From the NCBI RefSeq assembly GCF_014203705.1, contig NZ_JACHJR010000001.1, forward strand, positions 1,426,001-1,490,000: a DNA stretch of 64,000 bases, written 5' to 3'. This document shows positions 1 to 8,014 of this stretch, piece after piece; within the stretch, counting starts at the first letter, position 1, and each line of letters begins with the position of its first letter. The notes under the pieces are model-generated. The model saw only the letters and a program-made list of their open reading frames with translations. It ran no database searches and had not been told where the DNA came from. The DNA is from Kitasatospora gansuensis (GTDB taxonomy: Bacteria; Actinomycetota; Actinomycetes; Streptomycetales; Streptomycetaceae). A program made the translations under genes and the position numbers.

Positions 1-383
1 TCCAGCTCGTCGATCAGCCGGTGCGCCTCGGCCTCCAGCCAGCCGCCCAACTCCTTGTCGGCGCGCGGGGAGAGGGTCTTCATCACGGCGTCCCGCAGCC
101 CGGCGCTGTTGATGTTGCCCATGTTGTTGACCACCTCGGGCGGGATGGTCAGCGCGTACTGCCGCGGCACGCCCGGGTTGGCGGTGTCCTTGAGACTGAA
201 CCGCTCGTCCTCCAGCACCTGCTTGGCCAGCTGGTAGCTGCTCACCAGCCAGGCCGGGTCACCGGTCAGGGTGGTCACCTTGGCGACCGGCTGCTGTTCG
301 CGCAGCAGGGTGGCCTCCTCGGGCAGCACGTCGCCGCGCCGGGACAGGGGGAAGGTGAATTCGCGCTGTGCACTCGTGGTCAT
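1..383 (-). CDS. cytochrome P450, N-terminal part (cut by window edge)
   Basis: Only the first 127 or so codons are present; the heme-binding region lies off the left edge. The N-terminus starts MTTSAQREFTFPLSRRGD and continues through LVSSYQLAKQVLEDERFSLKD, the usual pattern of the P450 N-terminal beta sheet and B helix (a residue-contact stretch followed by 'D-x-RFS'). The ATG at 383 follows AAGAGGAG at good spacing. It starts 31 bp after the cyclodipeptide synthase stop, so the two are almost certainly one operon. From that context I infer that it oxidises or couples the cyclodipeptide, as P450s do in other actinobacterial synthase-P450 loci. Redox partners and exact reaction cannot be judged. 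Confidence 0.85.
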   Translation of the reverse strand, partial: MTTSAQREFTFPLSRRGDVLPEEATLLREQQPVAKVTTLTGDPAWLVSSYQLAKQVLEDERFSLKDTANPGVPRQYALTIPPEVVNNMGNINSAGLRDAVMKTLSPRADKELGGWLEAEAHRLIDEL

Positions 384-414
384 CGGGGTTGCTCCTCTTG
401 AGGGTCGGTACAGG

Positions 415-1146
415 TCAGGCGGCGGTGGCGACCTGGGGCAGCTGCGGTACGGCCCGCGGCCGGACCACCGCGTAGCCCTGCCCCGGCGCCGCCCGCAGGC
501 CCCGGTCGCGGCCGAACAGGACCGGGGTGAGCGGCAGTTCGACGTGGTAGCAGGAGACCGAGGACGGCACGTCCAGCAGGCTCGGGGTGTCCAGGAAGAA
601 CGGCAGCTCGGCGGCTATGTAGGCCACCCCGGCGGCGAGTTGGTCCGCCGAGGGGGCCTGGCCCTCCGGCAGCCTGGCGGCCAGGAAGCCGGCCGCCATC
701 CCCTCGGTGGCCAGCCGGAAGTCCTCGTCCTCGGCCAGCGCGCCGGCCACTTCACCGGCCAGCCGCCGGTACGCCGGGGTGTCCGCGAACTCGGACAGCG
801 CGTGCACCCCGACCCGGGACCGGCCGGCCAGTTCGACCCCGCGCTCGATCCGCCGCCGGGTGGTCTTGGTCTCCTTGGCCGCCCGGCGCCGGGCCTGGTC
901 GGCCGGGTAGCCGAACGCGGCGAACTGGGTGTCCACGTGCAGGTCGGCGTGGACGACGTCCACCGAGTCGAAGAACTGGCGCCCCCAGCGCACGAGTTGG
1001 GCGATCCGGAGATGGCTGAAGTAGCTGTTGCCCGGACTGACCCCGATCAGCAGATGGTCGCCGCGCTGCCAGACCCGGTGGCAGCGGTCGGAGAACGGCA
1101 GTGCCTGGAAGGTACTGAAAGTGGTGCTCAGGAGTGTTTCGGTCAT
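415..1146 (-). CDS. tRNA-dependent cyclodipeptide synthase (CDPS)
   Basis: A 243-residue protein that matches AlbC-type synthases along its length. These use two aminoacyl-tRNAs to form a 2,5-diketopiperazine, with a covalent aminoacyl-enzyme intermediate. The nucleophile motif GVSPGNSYFS places Ser37 exactly where AlbC has it, with Asn40 next to it. Tyr176 and Glu180 (AYIAAE) and Tyr200 (SSVSCYH) correspond to AlbC Tyr178, Glu182 and Tyr202. Asn40 and the Tyr-His pair fit the NYQ-type rather than XYP-type subfamily. ATG at 1146 has GGAGG 7 bases upstream. The downstream P450 suggests an oxidised or dimerised diketopiperazine. Which amino acids are used is not readable by eye. Confidence 0.95.
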   Translation of the reverse strand: MTETLLSTTFSTFQALPFSDRCHRVWQRGDHLLIGVSPGNSYFSHLRIAQLVRWGRQFFDSVDVVHADLHVDTQFAAFGYPADQARRRAAKETKTTRRRIERGVELAGRSRVGVHALSEFADTPAYRRLAGEVAGALAEDEDFRLATEGMAAGFLAARLPEGQAPSADQLAAGVAYIAAELPFFLDTPSLLDVPSSVSCYHVELPLTPVLFGRDRGLRAAPGQGYAVVRPRAVPQLPQVATAA

Positions 1147-1217
1147 GCCGCAGCCTCCGCGTCGCAGGACTGAGTACAGGGAAGTGGTGTCGATACCAAG
1201 GGAGTTCGTGAGAGCTC

Positions 1218-1328
1218 ATGCCTGAAGAGGCGAAAGGAGAGGCCACGCCGGATGACGGCGGGTTCACTACTCCCTCGCGCCGCGAGTCCCGAGGAGCCGT
1301 GTGCTCCTGGTGTGGCGGCGGCTACTAG
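1218..1328 (+). CDS. candidate 36-aa peptide with C-terminal CxxC
   Basis: A short open frame divergent from the synthase operon. It is hydrophilic at first (MPEEAKGEATPDDGG) and ends CSWCGGGY, so it carries one CxxC pair, a Trp and a terminal Tyr. A weak AAGGGAG lies about 12 bases before the ATG. No family is recognised. It could be a small regulatory or metal-binding peptide, or chance; codon evidence over 36 residues is too thin to decide. The rest of the 1147-1551 gap holds the synthase promoter area and the cyclophilin terminator. Confidence 0.3.
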   Translation: MPEEAKGEATPDDGGFTTPSRRESRGAVCSWCGGGY

Positions 1329-1503
1329 AAGTTACCGCCGCGCTTCGGCGAATCCGCAACCATGACCGGGTGGTTGGCGAAATCGGGCTGCACAGCGGCT
1401 GAAAACAACTGGACAGCATGGCGACGGTATGTCCACGGAGACTTCCCGGAACGGCCCCGGAAATACCCACGGGGCGTGCTGCGGTCGCGCTTTCCTACGA
1501 ATT

Positions 1504-1534
1504 CTGACAGCCGGACCGGTAATCCGGCTGTCAG
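1504..1534 (-). terminator. hairpin terminator after the cyclophilin gene
   Basis: Perfect 12-bp stem (CTGACAGCCGGA / TCCGGCTGTCAG) with a 7-base loop, starting 18 bases past the cyclophilin stop in its direction of transcription. No clear U-run follows, as is common for actinomycete terminators. Confidence 0.7.
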
Positions 1535-1551
1535 ATCCGCCAAATGCTTTC

Positions 1552-2010
1552 TCAGTCCTGGAACTTGGCGCTGGTCACCTGGTCGCCGGCCCTGAGCTGC
1601 TGCACCACGTCCAGGCCGTCGGTGACCCGGCCGAAGACGGCGTAGTTCATGTCGAGGAAGGCCGCCGGGCCGAGCGTGATGTAGAACTGGCTGGAGGCGC
1701 TGTTCGGATTCTGACTGCGGGCCATCGAGAGCGCGCCCGCCTCGCCGTGCTTGAGTTCCGGCGTGACCTCCAGCTTGATGGTCCGCTCCCGGCCGGTCGC
1801 CGGGTCGATGAATCCGCCGGTGCCGTTGCCCAGCGGGTCACCGCCCTGGATCACGAAACCCGGCTCGTAGCGGTGGAACTTCAGCCCGTCGTAGAAGCCC
1901 CGCTCGACCAGGTCGGCGAAGTTCCCCGCCGTGATCGGAGCCTTGTCCTCGTACAGCTCGGCCGTGATCGTGCCCTTGCTGGTCTCGATCACCACGGTTC
2001 GGTTTGCCAC
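1552..2010 (-). CDS. peptidyl-prolyl cis-trans isomerase, cyclophilin type
   Basis: A 152-residue single-domain cyclophilin with no signal peptide, so cytoplasmic. It shows the family core: [15 protein letters not shown] near residues 45-59 (equivalent of the catalytic FHRxxxxFxxQGGD segment), then [20 protein letters not shown] near 93-112 and NYAVFGRV near 122-129. It catalyses proline isomerisation during protein folding. The start is GTG at 2010 with a weak GGCGG upstream. It lies 50 bp after the diaminobutyrate decarboxylase on the same strand and might be co-transcribed, but it is a housekeeping type and probably has its own promoter. Confidence 0.93.
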   Translation of the reverse strand: MANRTVVIETSKGTITAELYEDKAPITAGNFADLVERGFYDGLKFHRYEPGFVIQGGDPLGNGTGGFIDPATGRERTIKLEVTPELKHGEAGALSMARSQNPNSASSQFYITLGPAAFLDMNYAVFGRVTDGLDVVQQLRAGDQVTSAKFQD

Positions 2011-2060
2011 TGTTGACCGCCTGTCCTGACTGGAGGGTTGTCCTGATTTTTCACCCTACG

Positions 2061-3527
2061 TCACCCTTGTTCTCCGCCCGGGCCCCTGACGCGCTGTCCG
2101 GCCGCCCGCACCGCGGCCAACAGCGCCCCGGTGTCCGCCGGGGTGGCGTACGGGTTGAGCAGGGTGAGCTTGAGCCGGACCCGGCCCGGGCCGGTGCCCG
2201 GCAGTTCGGTCCGGCCGACCACCGCCCGGCCGGCGCGGAGCAGCTCACGGCGCAGCTCGGCGTTCAGCCGGTCCAGCTCGGCCGGTCCGGCCCCGGCCGG
2301 GCGGTAGCGGAACACCACCGTGCTGAGCACCGGCGCGCAGTGCAGCTCCAGCTCCCCGGCGGCCACCACCGCGCCGGCGGTGGTCAGCGCCAGGTCGTGG
2401 CAGGCGTCGACCAGCGCGCCCAGGCCCTTGCGGCCGAGCGTGCGCAGGGTGACCAGGAGTTTGAAGGCGTCGGCCCGGCGGGTGGTGCGCAGTGAGCGGC
2501 CGAGCAGGCTCGGGTACCCGGCCTGCTCGTCGTCGGCCGGGTTGAGGTACGCCGCCCGGCGGGCCAGCGACCCGTACGACTCGGCCCGGCGGGCCAGGAA
2601 GACCCCGGCGGCGGCCGGCTGCCAGCCGAACTTGTGCCAGTCCAGCGAGACCGAGTCGGCCCGGGCGATGCCGTCCAGCAGCGGGGCCAGCCGGTCGCTG
2701 AGCAGCGCCCCGCCGCCGTACGCGGCGTCCACGTGCAGCCAGGCGCCGTGTTCGGCGGCCAGCTCGGCGGCCGGGTGCAGCGGGTCGACGGCGCCGGTGT
2801 CGGTGGTGCCCGCGGTGGCCACCACGGCGATCGGCCGCTGCCCGGCCCGGACGGCGGCGCGCAGCTCCCCGGCCAGCGCGGCCGGGTCCATCCGCAGCTC
2901 GCGGTCGACCCGGACGGTACGGACCGCCCGCTCGCCGAGGCCGAGCAGCGCGGCGGCGCGCTGGACCGAGAAGTGCGCCGCCTCGGAGGCCAGGATCACC
3001 GGGCGGACGCCGGGCGGCAGGCCGTCCAGGGCGACCTCGCCGCCCAGCACCTGATCCCGTGCCAGCAGCAGGCCCATCAGGTTGGACTCGGTGCCGCCGG
3101 TGGTCAGCACCCCGGCGGCCGCCGCCGGGTCGAAGCCGACCAGCTCGGCCAGCTCGGCGATCAGGGCGGTCTCCATGCCGGTGGCCGCCGGGGCCTGGTC
3201 CCAGGAGTCGAGCGAGGGGTTGAGGGCGCTGACCGCGAGGTCGGCGGCGACCGCGAGGGCGAGCGGCGGGCAGTGCAGGTGGGCCGCGCAGGCCGGGTCG
3301 GCGGGGTCGGCGGTGCCGAAGGCGAGGAACTCGGTGAGCCGGAGCAGGGCGTCCTGGTCGTGCTGGATCGAGAGCGCCAGCCGGGTCTGACCAGCGATCA
3401 GCTCGGGGCCGCCGGGCGGCAGCGGGCCGCCCCGGTGCTGGGCGCCGGCCTCCAGGGCGGTGAGCACCAGGTCGAGCAGCGGCCGCAGCGCCGCGGGGCG
3501 GGCCAGCCCTGCCGTCTCGGCGCTCAC
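2061..3527 (-). CDS. L-2,4-diaminobutyrate decarboxylase (PLP, group II)
   Basis: A 488-residue PLP decarboxylase of the aromatic-amino-acid/glutamate/diaminobutyrate family. The cofactor lysine sits in SLDWHKFGWQP; TTGGTESNLMGLL and HVDAAYGGG are the other PLP-contact segments. With the upstream aminotransferase it would make 1,3-diaminopropane from L-2,4-diaminobutyrate. The GTG at 3527 overlaps the aminotransferase stop by 4 bases (GTGA), so the genes are coupled; a longer frame reaches 3668 but would overlap the upstream gene by about 140 bp. Specificity for diaminobutyrate rather than an aromatic amino acid is inferred from the partner gene and the family look. Confidence 0.9.
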   Translation of the reverse strand: MSAETAGLARPAALRPLLDLVLTALEAGAQHRGGPLPPGGPELIAGQTRLALSIQHDQDALLRLTEFLAFGTADPADPACAAHLHCPPLALAVAADLAVSALNPSLDSWDQAPAATGMETALIAELAELVGFDPAAAAGVLTTGGTESNLMGLLLARDQVLGGEVALDGLPPGVRPVILASEAAHFSVQRAAALLGLGERAVRTVRVDRELRMDPAALAGELRAAVRAGQRPIAVVATAGTTDTGAVDPLHPAAELAAEHGAWLHVDAAYGGGALLSDRLAPLLDGIARADSVSLDWHKFGWQPAAAGVFLARRAESYGSLARRAAYLNPADDEQAGYPSLLGRSLRTTRRADAFKLLVTLRTLGRKGLGALVDACHDLALTTAGAVVAAGELELHCAPVLSTVVFRYRPAGAGPAELDRLNAELRRELLRAGRAVVGRTELPGTGPGRVRLKLTLLNPYATPADTGALLAAVRAAGQRVRGPGGEQG

Positions 3528-4867
3528 CGGGACGCGGCCTCGATCGCCTCGGCGAGCCGCTCCAGCACCGCCTCGACCTGTTCGTCGGTGACGGTGAGCG
3601 GGGGCAGCAGCCGGAGTACGGCGTCGTGGCGGCCGCCGAGCTCGACGATCAGGCCACGCTGCAGGCACTCGGCCCGGACCCGGCGGGCCAGTTCGGGGTC
3701 GGCCGGGTGCGCGCCGCAGCGGTCGGGTTCGCCGCTCGGGTCGACCAGCTCGACGCCGATCATCAGGCCCCGGCCCCGGACGTCACCGATCACCGGGAGC
3801 CGTCCCTTGAGCGCGTCCAGACGGCCCGTCAGCCGGGCCCCGAGCAGGTCGGCCCGCTCGACCAGCCCGTGCTCGGCGACGTACCGCAGGGTGGCCGCGC
3901 CCGCCGCCATCGCCAGCGTGTTGCCCCGGAAGGTGCCGGTGTGCGCGCCGGGCAGCCAGCCGTCGTACTCCTCCCGGTAGACCACCACCGCGAGCGGCAG
4001 GCTGCCGCCGATCGCCTTGGACAGCACCATGGCGTCCGGCACGATCCCGCTGTGCTCGACCGCCCACATCGCGCCGGTCCGGCCGACGCCGGTCTGCACC
4101 TCGTCCACGATCAGCGGGATGCCGCGCTCGGTGGTGATCCGGCGCATCTCGCGCAGCCAGCCGTCCGGCGCGGGCACCACGCCGCCCTCGCCCTGGACCA
4201 CCTCCAGGATCATCGCGGCCGGCGGCAGCACACCCCCTGACGGGTCGTCGAGCAGCCGCTCCACGTACGTCGCCGACAGCTCCGCCCCGCGCGCGCCCTC
4301 GCCGAACGGGCAGCGGTACGCGTACGGGTAGGGCAGCCTGGTCACCTCTCCCCCGCTGGGCAGCGGCGACTTGACCTCGACGGCGCCCGTGACGGCCAGC
4401 GCGCCGGCGGTCATGCCGTGGTACGCGCCGGTGAAGGCGAGCGCGCCCCGGCGGCCGGTGGCGGTCTGCATCAGCTTGAGCGCCGCCTCCACCGCGTCGG
4501 TGCCGGCCGGTCCACAGAAGTGCACCCGGGAGCGGTCGCCGAAGCCGGGCGGCAGGCTGTCGAACAGCGCGGTGGTGAAGTCGTCCTTCTCGGCGGTGGC
4601 CAGGTCGAGCAGGTGCAGCGGGGCGCCGCTGTCCAGGGTGCGGCGGATCGCGGTCAGCACCGTCGGGTGGTTGTGGCCGAGCGCCAGCGTCCCGGCGCCG
4701 GACAGACAGTCCAGATAGCGGCGGCCGTCCGCGCCCTCCACCGTCATCCCGTGCGCCCGGACCGGCACGATCGGGAAGGAGCGGGCGTAGGTGCGGGCAG
4801 CCGACTCGCGGACGCGCTGACGGCGCAGGATCGCGTCGCCGGCCGAGGGGGCGGCGGTGAGGGCCAA
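3524..4867 (-). CDS. diaminobutyrate--2-oxoglutarate aminotransferase (EctB/Dat-like)
   Basis: A 447-residue class III aminotransferase. It has the N-terminal YLDCLSGAGTLALGHNHP segment, the FCGPAGTDAVEAALKL cofactor region, IVDEVQTGVGRTG, and the PLP lysine in SKAIGGSLPL. The family interconverts aspartate semialdehyde and L-2,4-diaminobutyrate with glutamate as donor. The start is TTG at 4867, supported by AAGGGAG 6 bases upstream. No ectA or ectC is nearby and the decarboxylase follows at once, so the product is probably 1,3-diaminopropane, not ectoine. An iron box sits 17 bases upstream, implying induction under iron starvation. Confidence 0.9.
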   Translation of the reverse strand: MALTAAPSAGDAILRRQRVRESAARTYARSFPIVPVRAHGMTVEGADGRRYLDCLSGAGTLALGHNHPTVLTAIRRTLDSGAPLHLLDLATAEKDDFTTALFDSLPPGFGDRSRVHFCGPAGTDAVEAALKLMQTATGRRGALAFTGAYHGMTAGALAVTGAVEVKSPLPSGGEVTRLPYPYAYRCPFGEGARGAELSATYVERLLDDPSGGVLPPAAMILEVVQGEGGVVPAPDGWLREMRRITTERGIPLIVDEVQTGVGRTGAMWAVEHSGIVPDAMVLSKAIGGSLPLAVVVYREEYDGWLPGAHTGTFRGNTLAMAAGAATLRYVAEHGLVERADLLGARLTGRLDALKGRLPVIGDVRGRGLMIGVELVDPSGEPDRCGAHPADPELARRVRAECLQRGLIVELGGRHDAVLRLLPPLTVTDEQVEAVLERLAEAIEAASR

Positions 4868-4883
4868 GGCAGACTCCCTTTGG

Positions 4884-4902
4884 TTAGGTAAGCCTAACTT
4901 TA
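4884..4902 (-). promoter_or_regulatory. iron box (DmdR/IdeR-type operator)
   Basis: On the minus strand the site reads TAAAGTTAGGCTTACCTAA, 16 of 19 matches to the DmdR1 consensus TTAGGTTAGGCTCACCTAA as I recall it. It ends 17 bases before the TTG start of the aminotransferase, where an iron-loaded DtxR-family repressor would block the promoter. Its AT-rich character stands out in this sequence. Confidence 0.85.
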
Positions 4903-4975
4903 CTCTCCGGGAATCCGATACCTCGTCAGGGGGCCGCTTTCCACCCGTCCGAGTGAACCCGACACTCCATCAACG

Positions 4976-5006
4976 AGCGAGGCCCGCAACGGACACGGGC
5001 CTCGCT
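4976..5006 (-). terminator. hairpin terminator after the secreted repeat-protein gene
   Basis: Perfect 11-bp stem AGCGAGGCCCG / CGGGCCTCGCT with a 9-base loop, 30 bases past the stop at 5036. It separates the repeat-protein gene from the iron-regulated operon that follows on the same strand. Confidence 0.8.
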
Positions 5007-5035
5007 CTGCCGAACGGTCCGTCAGGACCTGCGGG

Positions 5036-7867
5036 TCAGCCCTCGGTGACCGTGAAGACCAGCGGGCCGCCGGGGACGGCGGGCTTGCCCGGCATGCCCC
5101 AGTAGCTGGTCAGCCCGGCCGAGTTGGAGACCGAGAAGCCGACCGTGTAGGTGCCGACAGCCAGGCCGTAGGGCACCGGGAAGCCGACCGAGACCTTGCC
5201 GTCCGGGCCTTCGGAGGTGCCGCCGAAGGACTGGTAGATCTCCTTGCCGGTGCTGTCGTAGAGGTACGCGCTGTCGCCGGTGACCGGCGCCACCCCGGGC
5301 TCGACCTGAACGTACGTCACATAGGACCAGTTGCCGAGCTGGCTCTTCGGCATGGTGGTCTTGCTCAGCGCGGCCGACTTCACCACCGGGGCGGCGGTGA
5401 CCTTGGTGCTGCTGACCTTGAGATCCAGCTCGGGCGCGAAGAAGGCGCTGCCGTAGACCGAGACGTGCCCCGCACCGTCCTTGACGACCAGTCCGTTGAC
5501 CTGGCAGGTGTAACCGCCGTTGCCGTAGGTCCGGTACATCGTCGCCGGCACCGAGTAGGAACCGTCCGGCTGCTGGCTCGGCGTGGTGGAGTTCTGGACG
5601 CAGGAACCGCCCATGTTCGAGAACAGCACCCGGATCGAGGAGACGCCGTTCTGCGCGCCCGCGACCTTGGTCAGCACCTTGAAGGGCGCGTCCTGCCGCC
5701 AGTTGTCGACCTCGGTGGCGGAGGCGGCGAGGCCGGCGACGGTGACGGTCTGGTTCCCGGTCACCGTGATCGGCAGGTCCTGCAGGCCGGAGTAGGTCTT
5801 GGTCTGGCCCGCGTTGTTGGTCAGGGTGACCTTGCTGACCTTCCACACCCCGGCCGGCGCGGTGTCGGGCAGCGGGATGTAGACGTCGCAGGTCGCGTAG
5901 TGGATGTCGTGCTGGCAGGGCGAGTACTGCTGACCCTGGTAGCTCATCTCCTCGAACGAGCCGCGCAGCGTCCGGCCGCCGGGGCCGGTGGCCTCCACGG
6001 TGCCCTGCCAGACCCCGGACTGCTGGTCCTGGGCGTCGACCCGGTAGTGCAGCAGGCTGGTGCTGCCGTTGTACACGTAGCGGACGTCGTCGACGGTGTT
6101 GAGGAAGTTGCTCACGCCGGAGTAGCCCGGCAGCGCGCTCGGCACCTGGGTGTTCGCGGTCACCGACCGGCCGGAGGGGTCCAGTGCGGAGCCGGCCAGC
6201 ACCTGGCGCTGGCCCTCGCTGTCGAACAGCGAGACCAGCGAGACCACCCACTTGGCGCTGGTGGAACCCGCGTAGCGCGGCACGTAGAAGTGGTACGAGT
6301 AGCTGGAGGAAGCCGGGTCGCCCGAGACGTAGGTGGCGCCGTTCCAGAGGCTCTGCCCGTGCAGGAAGTCGATCGTGTAGGCCTGGCCGACGTAGCTGTC
6401 CGCCGTCGCGCCCTGCTGCCGGATCACCACCGAGCCGCCGGTCTGGGCGGCGGCGGCGTCGGAGTCGGTGACCGTCCAGCCGAGGTCCACGCCGGCCACG
6501 TCCGCCGAGGCGTCCACGGTGGCGGCGGAGAACTTCAGGTCGGCGAGCCCGAGGTGATCACCGGCCACGTAGTAGCCGAAGGCGTCGGCGATCACGTCGG
6601 TGTTGCCCGCCGCGTTGAAGAAGTCCACCTTGCCGTCCGCCCCGACCGGGACGGTGACCAGGTTCGGAATCGTCTGATCCTTGACGAAGTTCAGGTTCGA
6701 CGCCGTCGGCCGCGCCTGACCCGTCGGATACACCGTCAGGAACCCACCGTTGGTCGGCCCCGTCACCGTCACGTTCAGCGTCACAGCCTTCGCGTTCGCC
6801 GGAATACCCGACGCACCGCCCACCTTCAGGCTGACCGCCTTGCCCGGACCGACCGGCGCCTTGACGCCGCCCGTCCCCGTACCCTCCCGGGTGTCCAACA
6901 ACCGGGTCGGGCTGCTCAGGGTCTGCAGCACGCCGCCGGTCTTCGGGGCGTCGTCGAGGTAGTAGCCCGCCAGGTCGGCGATCACGTCGGTGTTGCCCGC
7001 CGCGTTGAAGAAGTCCACCTTGCCGTCCGCCCCGACCGGGACGGTGACCAGGTTCGGAATCGTCTGATCCTTGACGAAGTTCAGGTTCGACGCCGTCGGC
7101 CGCGCCTGACCCGTCGGATACACCGTCAGGAACCCACCGTTGGTCGGCCCCGTCACCGTCACGTTCAGCGTCACAGCCTTCGCGTTCGCCGGAATACCCG
7201 ACGCACCGCCCACCTTCAGGCTGACCGCCTTGCCCGCACCGACCGGCGCCTTCACGCCGCCCGTCCCCGTACCCTCCCGGGTGTCCAACAACCGGGTCGG
7301 GCCGTTGGCCACGTACGTGGCGGCGGGCCGGTCGGTGGTGTAGTACCCGGCCAGATCGGCGATCACGTGGCTGCGGCCGCCCGCGTTGTACAGCGCCACC
7401 TTGCCGTCGGTGCCGACCGGCACGGTCACCAGGTTCGGGATCGTCTCCCCGGCCCGGAAGTTGAGGTTCGACGTGCCGGGGCGGCTGCCGCCCCAGGGGT
7501 ACACCGTGAGGTAGCCGCCCGAAGTGGGCTCGGTCACCGTCACGTTGAGCACCACGGCGGTGGGCTTCACCGACGGGTTGCCGCTGACCCCGGACACGTC
7601 CAGCACCAACGGGCTCTGCCCGATCGGACCCGATACCCCCTCGGTGCCGACCCCCTCCCGGGTGTCCAGCAGCCGGGTCGGCGTGGTCGGGACGAACCCG
7701 CCCGCCAGCTCCGGCTGCTGCGGCAGTGCCAGCCGGGGCTTCACCTCACCCGCGGCCGGACGGTCCGCCGCACCCGCGGCCGACCCACCGGCCACCATGG
7801 CCGCCAACACGGCCCCCGCCACCACGGCCCGGGCTCGCCTGCGCGACCCGTCGCCAACTATCGGCAT
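5036..7867 (-). CDS. secreted protein with three tandem 'PTRLLDTREG' repeats
   Basis: A 943-residue exported protein of unknown function. The ATG at 7867 follows GGGGGACGAG; a signal peptide with an arginine cluster (SRRRARAVV) and Ala-rich core ends near residue 35. Residues about 56-440 hold three tandem units of about 130 residues, each opening with PTRLLDTREG and including 'LNVTVTxPTxGGFLTVYP', 'ASNLNF' and 'NLVTVPVGxDGKV...VIADLAGYY'. Such units occur in actinobacterial surface and cell-wall proteins. The last 500 residues look beta-rich, Tyr/Ser/Gly-rich, and resemble no domain I can name. No sortase motif or C-terminal anchor is visible, so it is probably released or held by the repeats. 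Confidence 0.8.
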   Translation of the reverse strand: MPIVGDGSRRRARAVVAGAVLAAMVAGGSAAGAADRPAAGEVKPRLALPQQPELAGGFVPTTPTRLLDTREGVGTEGVSGPIGQSPLVLDVSGVSGNPSVKPTAVVLNVTVTEPTSGGYLTVYPWGGSRPGTSNLNFRAGETIPNLVTVPVGTDGKVALYNAGGRSHVIADLAGYYTTDRPAATYVANGPTRLLDTREGTGTGGVKAPVGAGKAVSLKVGGASGIPANAKAVTLNVTVTGPTNGGFLTVYPTGQARPTASNLNFVKDQTIPNLVTVPVGADGKVDFFNAAGNTDVIADLAGYYLDDAPKTGGVLQTLSSPTRLLDTREGTGTGGVKAPVGPGKAVSLKVGGASGIPANAKAVTLNVTVTGPTNGGFLTVYPTGQARPTASNLNFVKDQTIPNLVTVPVGADGKVDFFNAAGNTDVIADAFGYYVAGDHLGLADLKFSAATVDASADVAGVDLGWTVTDSDAAAAQTGGSVVIRQQGATADSYVGQAYTIDFLHGQSLWNGATYVSGDPASSSYSYHFYVPRYAGSTSAKWVVSLVSLFDSEGQRQVLAGSALDPSGRSVTANTQVPSALPGYSGVSNFLNTVDDVRYVYNGSTSLLHYRVDAQDQQSGVWQGTVEATGPGGRTLRGSFEEMSYQGQQYSPCQHDIHYATCDVYIPLPDTAPAGVWKVSKVTLTNNAGQTKTYSGLQDLPITVTGNQTVTVAGLAASATEVDNWRQDAPFKVLTKVAGAQNGVSSIRVLFSNMGGSCVQNSTTPSQQPDGSYSVPATMYRTYGNGGYTCQVNGLVVKDGAGHVSVYGSAFFAPELDLKVSSTKVTAAPVVKSAALSKTTMPKSQLGNWSYVTYVQVEPGVAPVTGDSAYLYDSTGKEIYQSFGGTSEGPDGKVSVGFPVPYGLAVGTYTVGFSVSNSAGLTSYWGMPGKPAVPGGPLVFTVTEG
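6584..7301. repeat. near-identical 328-bp direct repeat inside the repeat-protein gene
   Basis: Copy A spans 6584-6911 and copy B 6974-7301, offset exactly 390 bp (130 codons). I find only two mismatches between them by eye. They encode the second and third PTRLLDTREG units; the first unit has the same protein pattern but has diverged in DNA. This points to a recent in-frame duplication or ongoing gene conversion. Confidence 0.95.
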
Positions 7868-8014
7868 CTCTCGTCCCCCTGTGGTCACCGCCCCGCCCGA
7901 TGGCGCTCCGACGGGGCGCTCTCCCCGGCAGGGCCGGGTCATTCAAGCAGACCGGACCGACGACCCTCACCCCGGTTTCCGGCCTGCGGCCCGGTCGGCG
8001 ATTAGGCTGCCCGC

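Noticed and set aside
5465..8005. An 846-codon open frame antisense to the repeat protein
   Set aside because: Low-complexity Arg/Gly/Val-rich translation without motifs; the minus-strand gene has a signal peptide, repeats and ribosome site.
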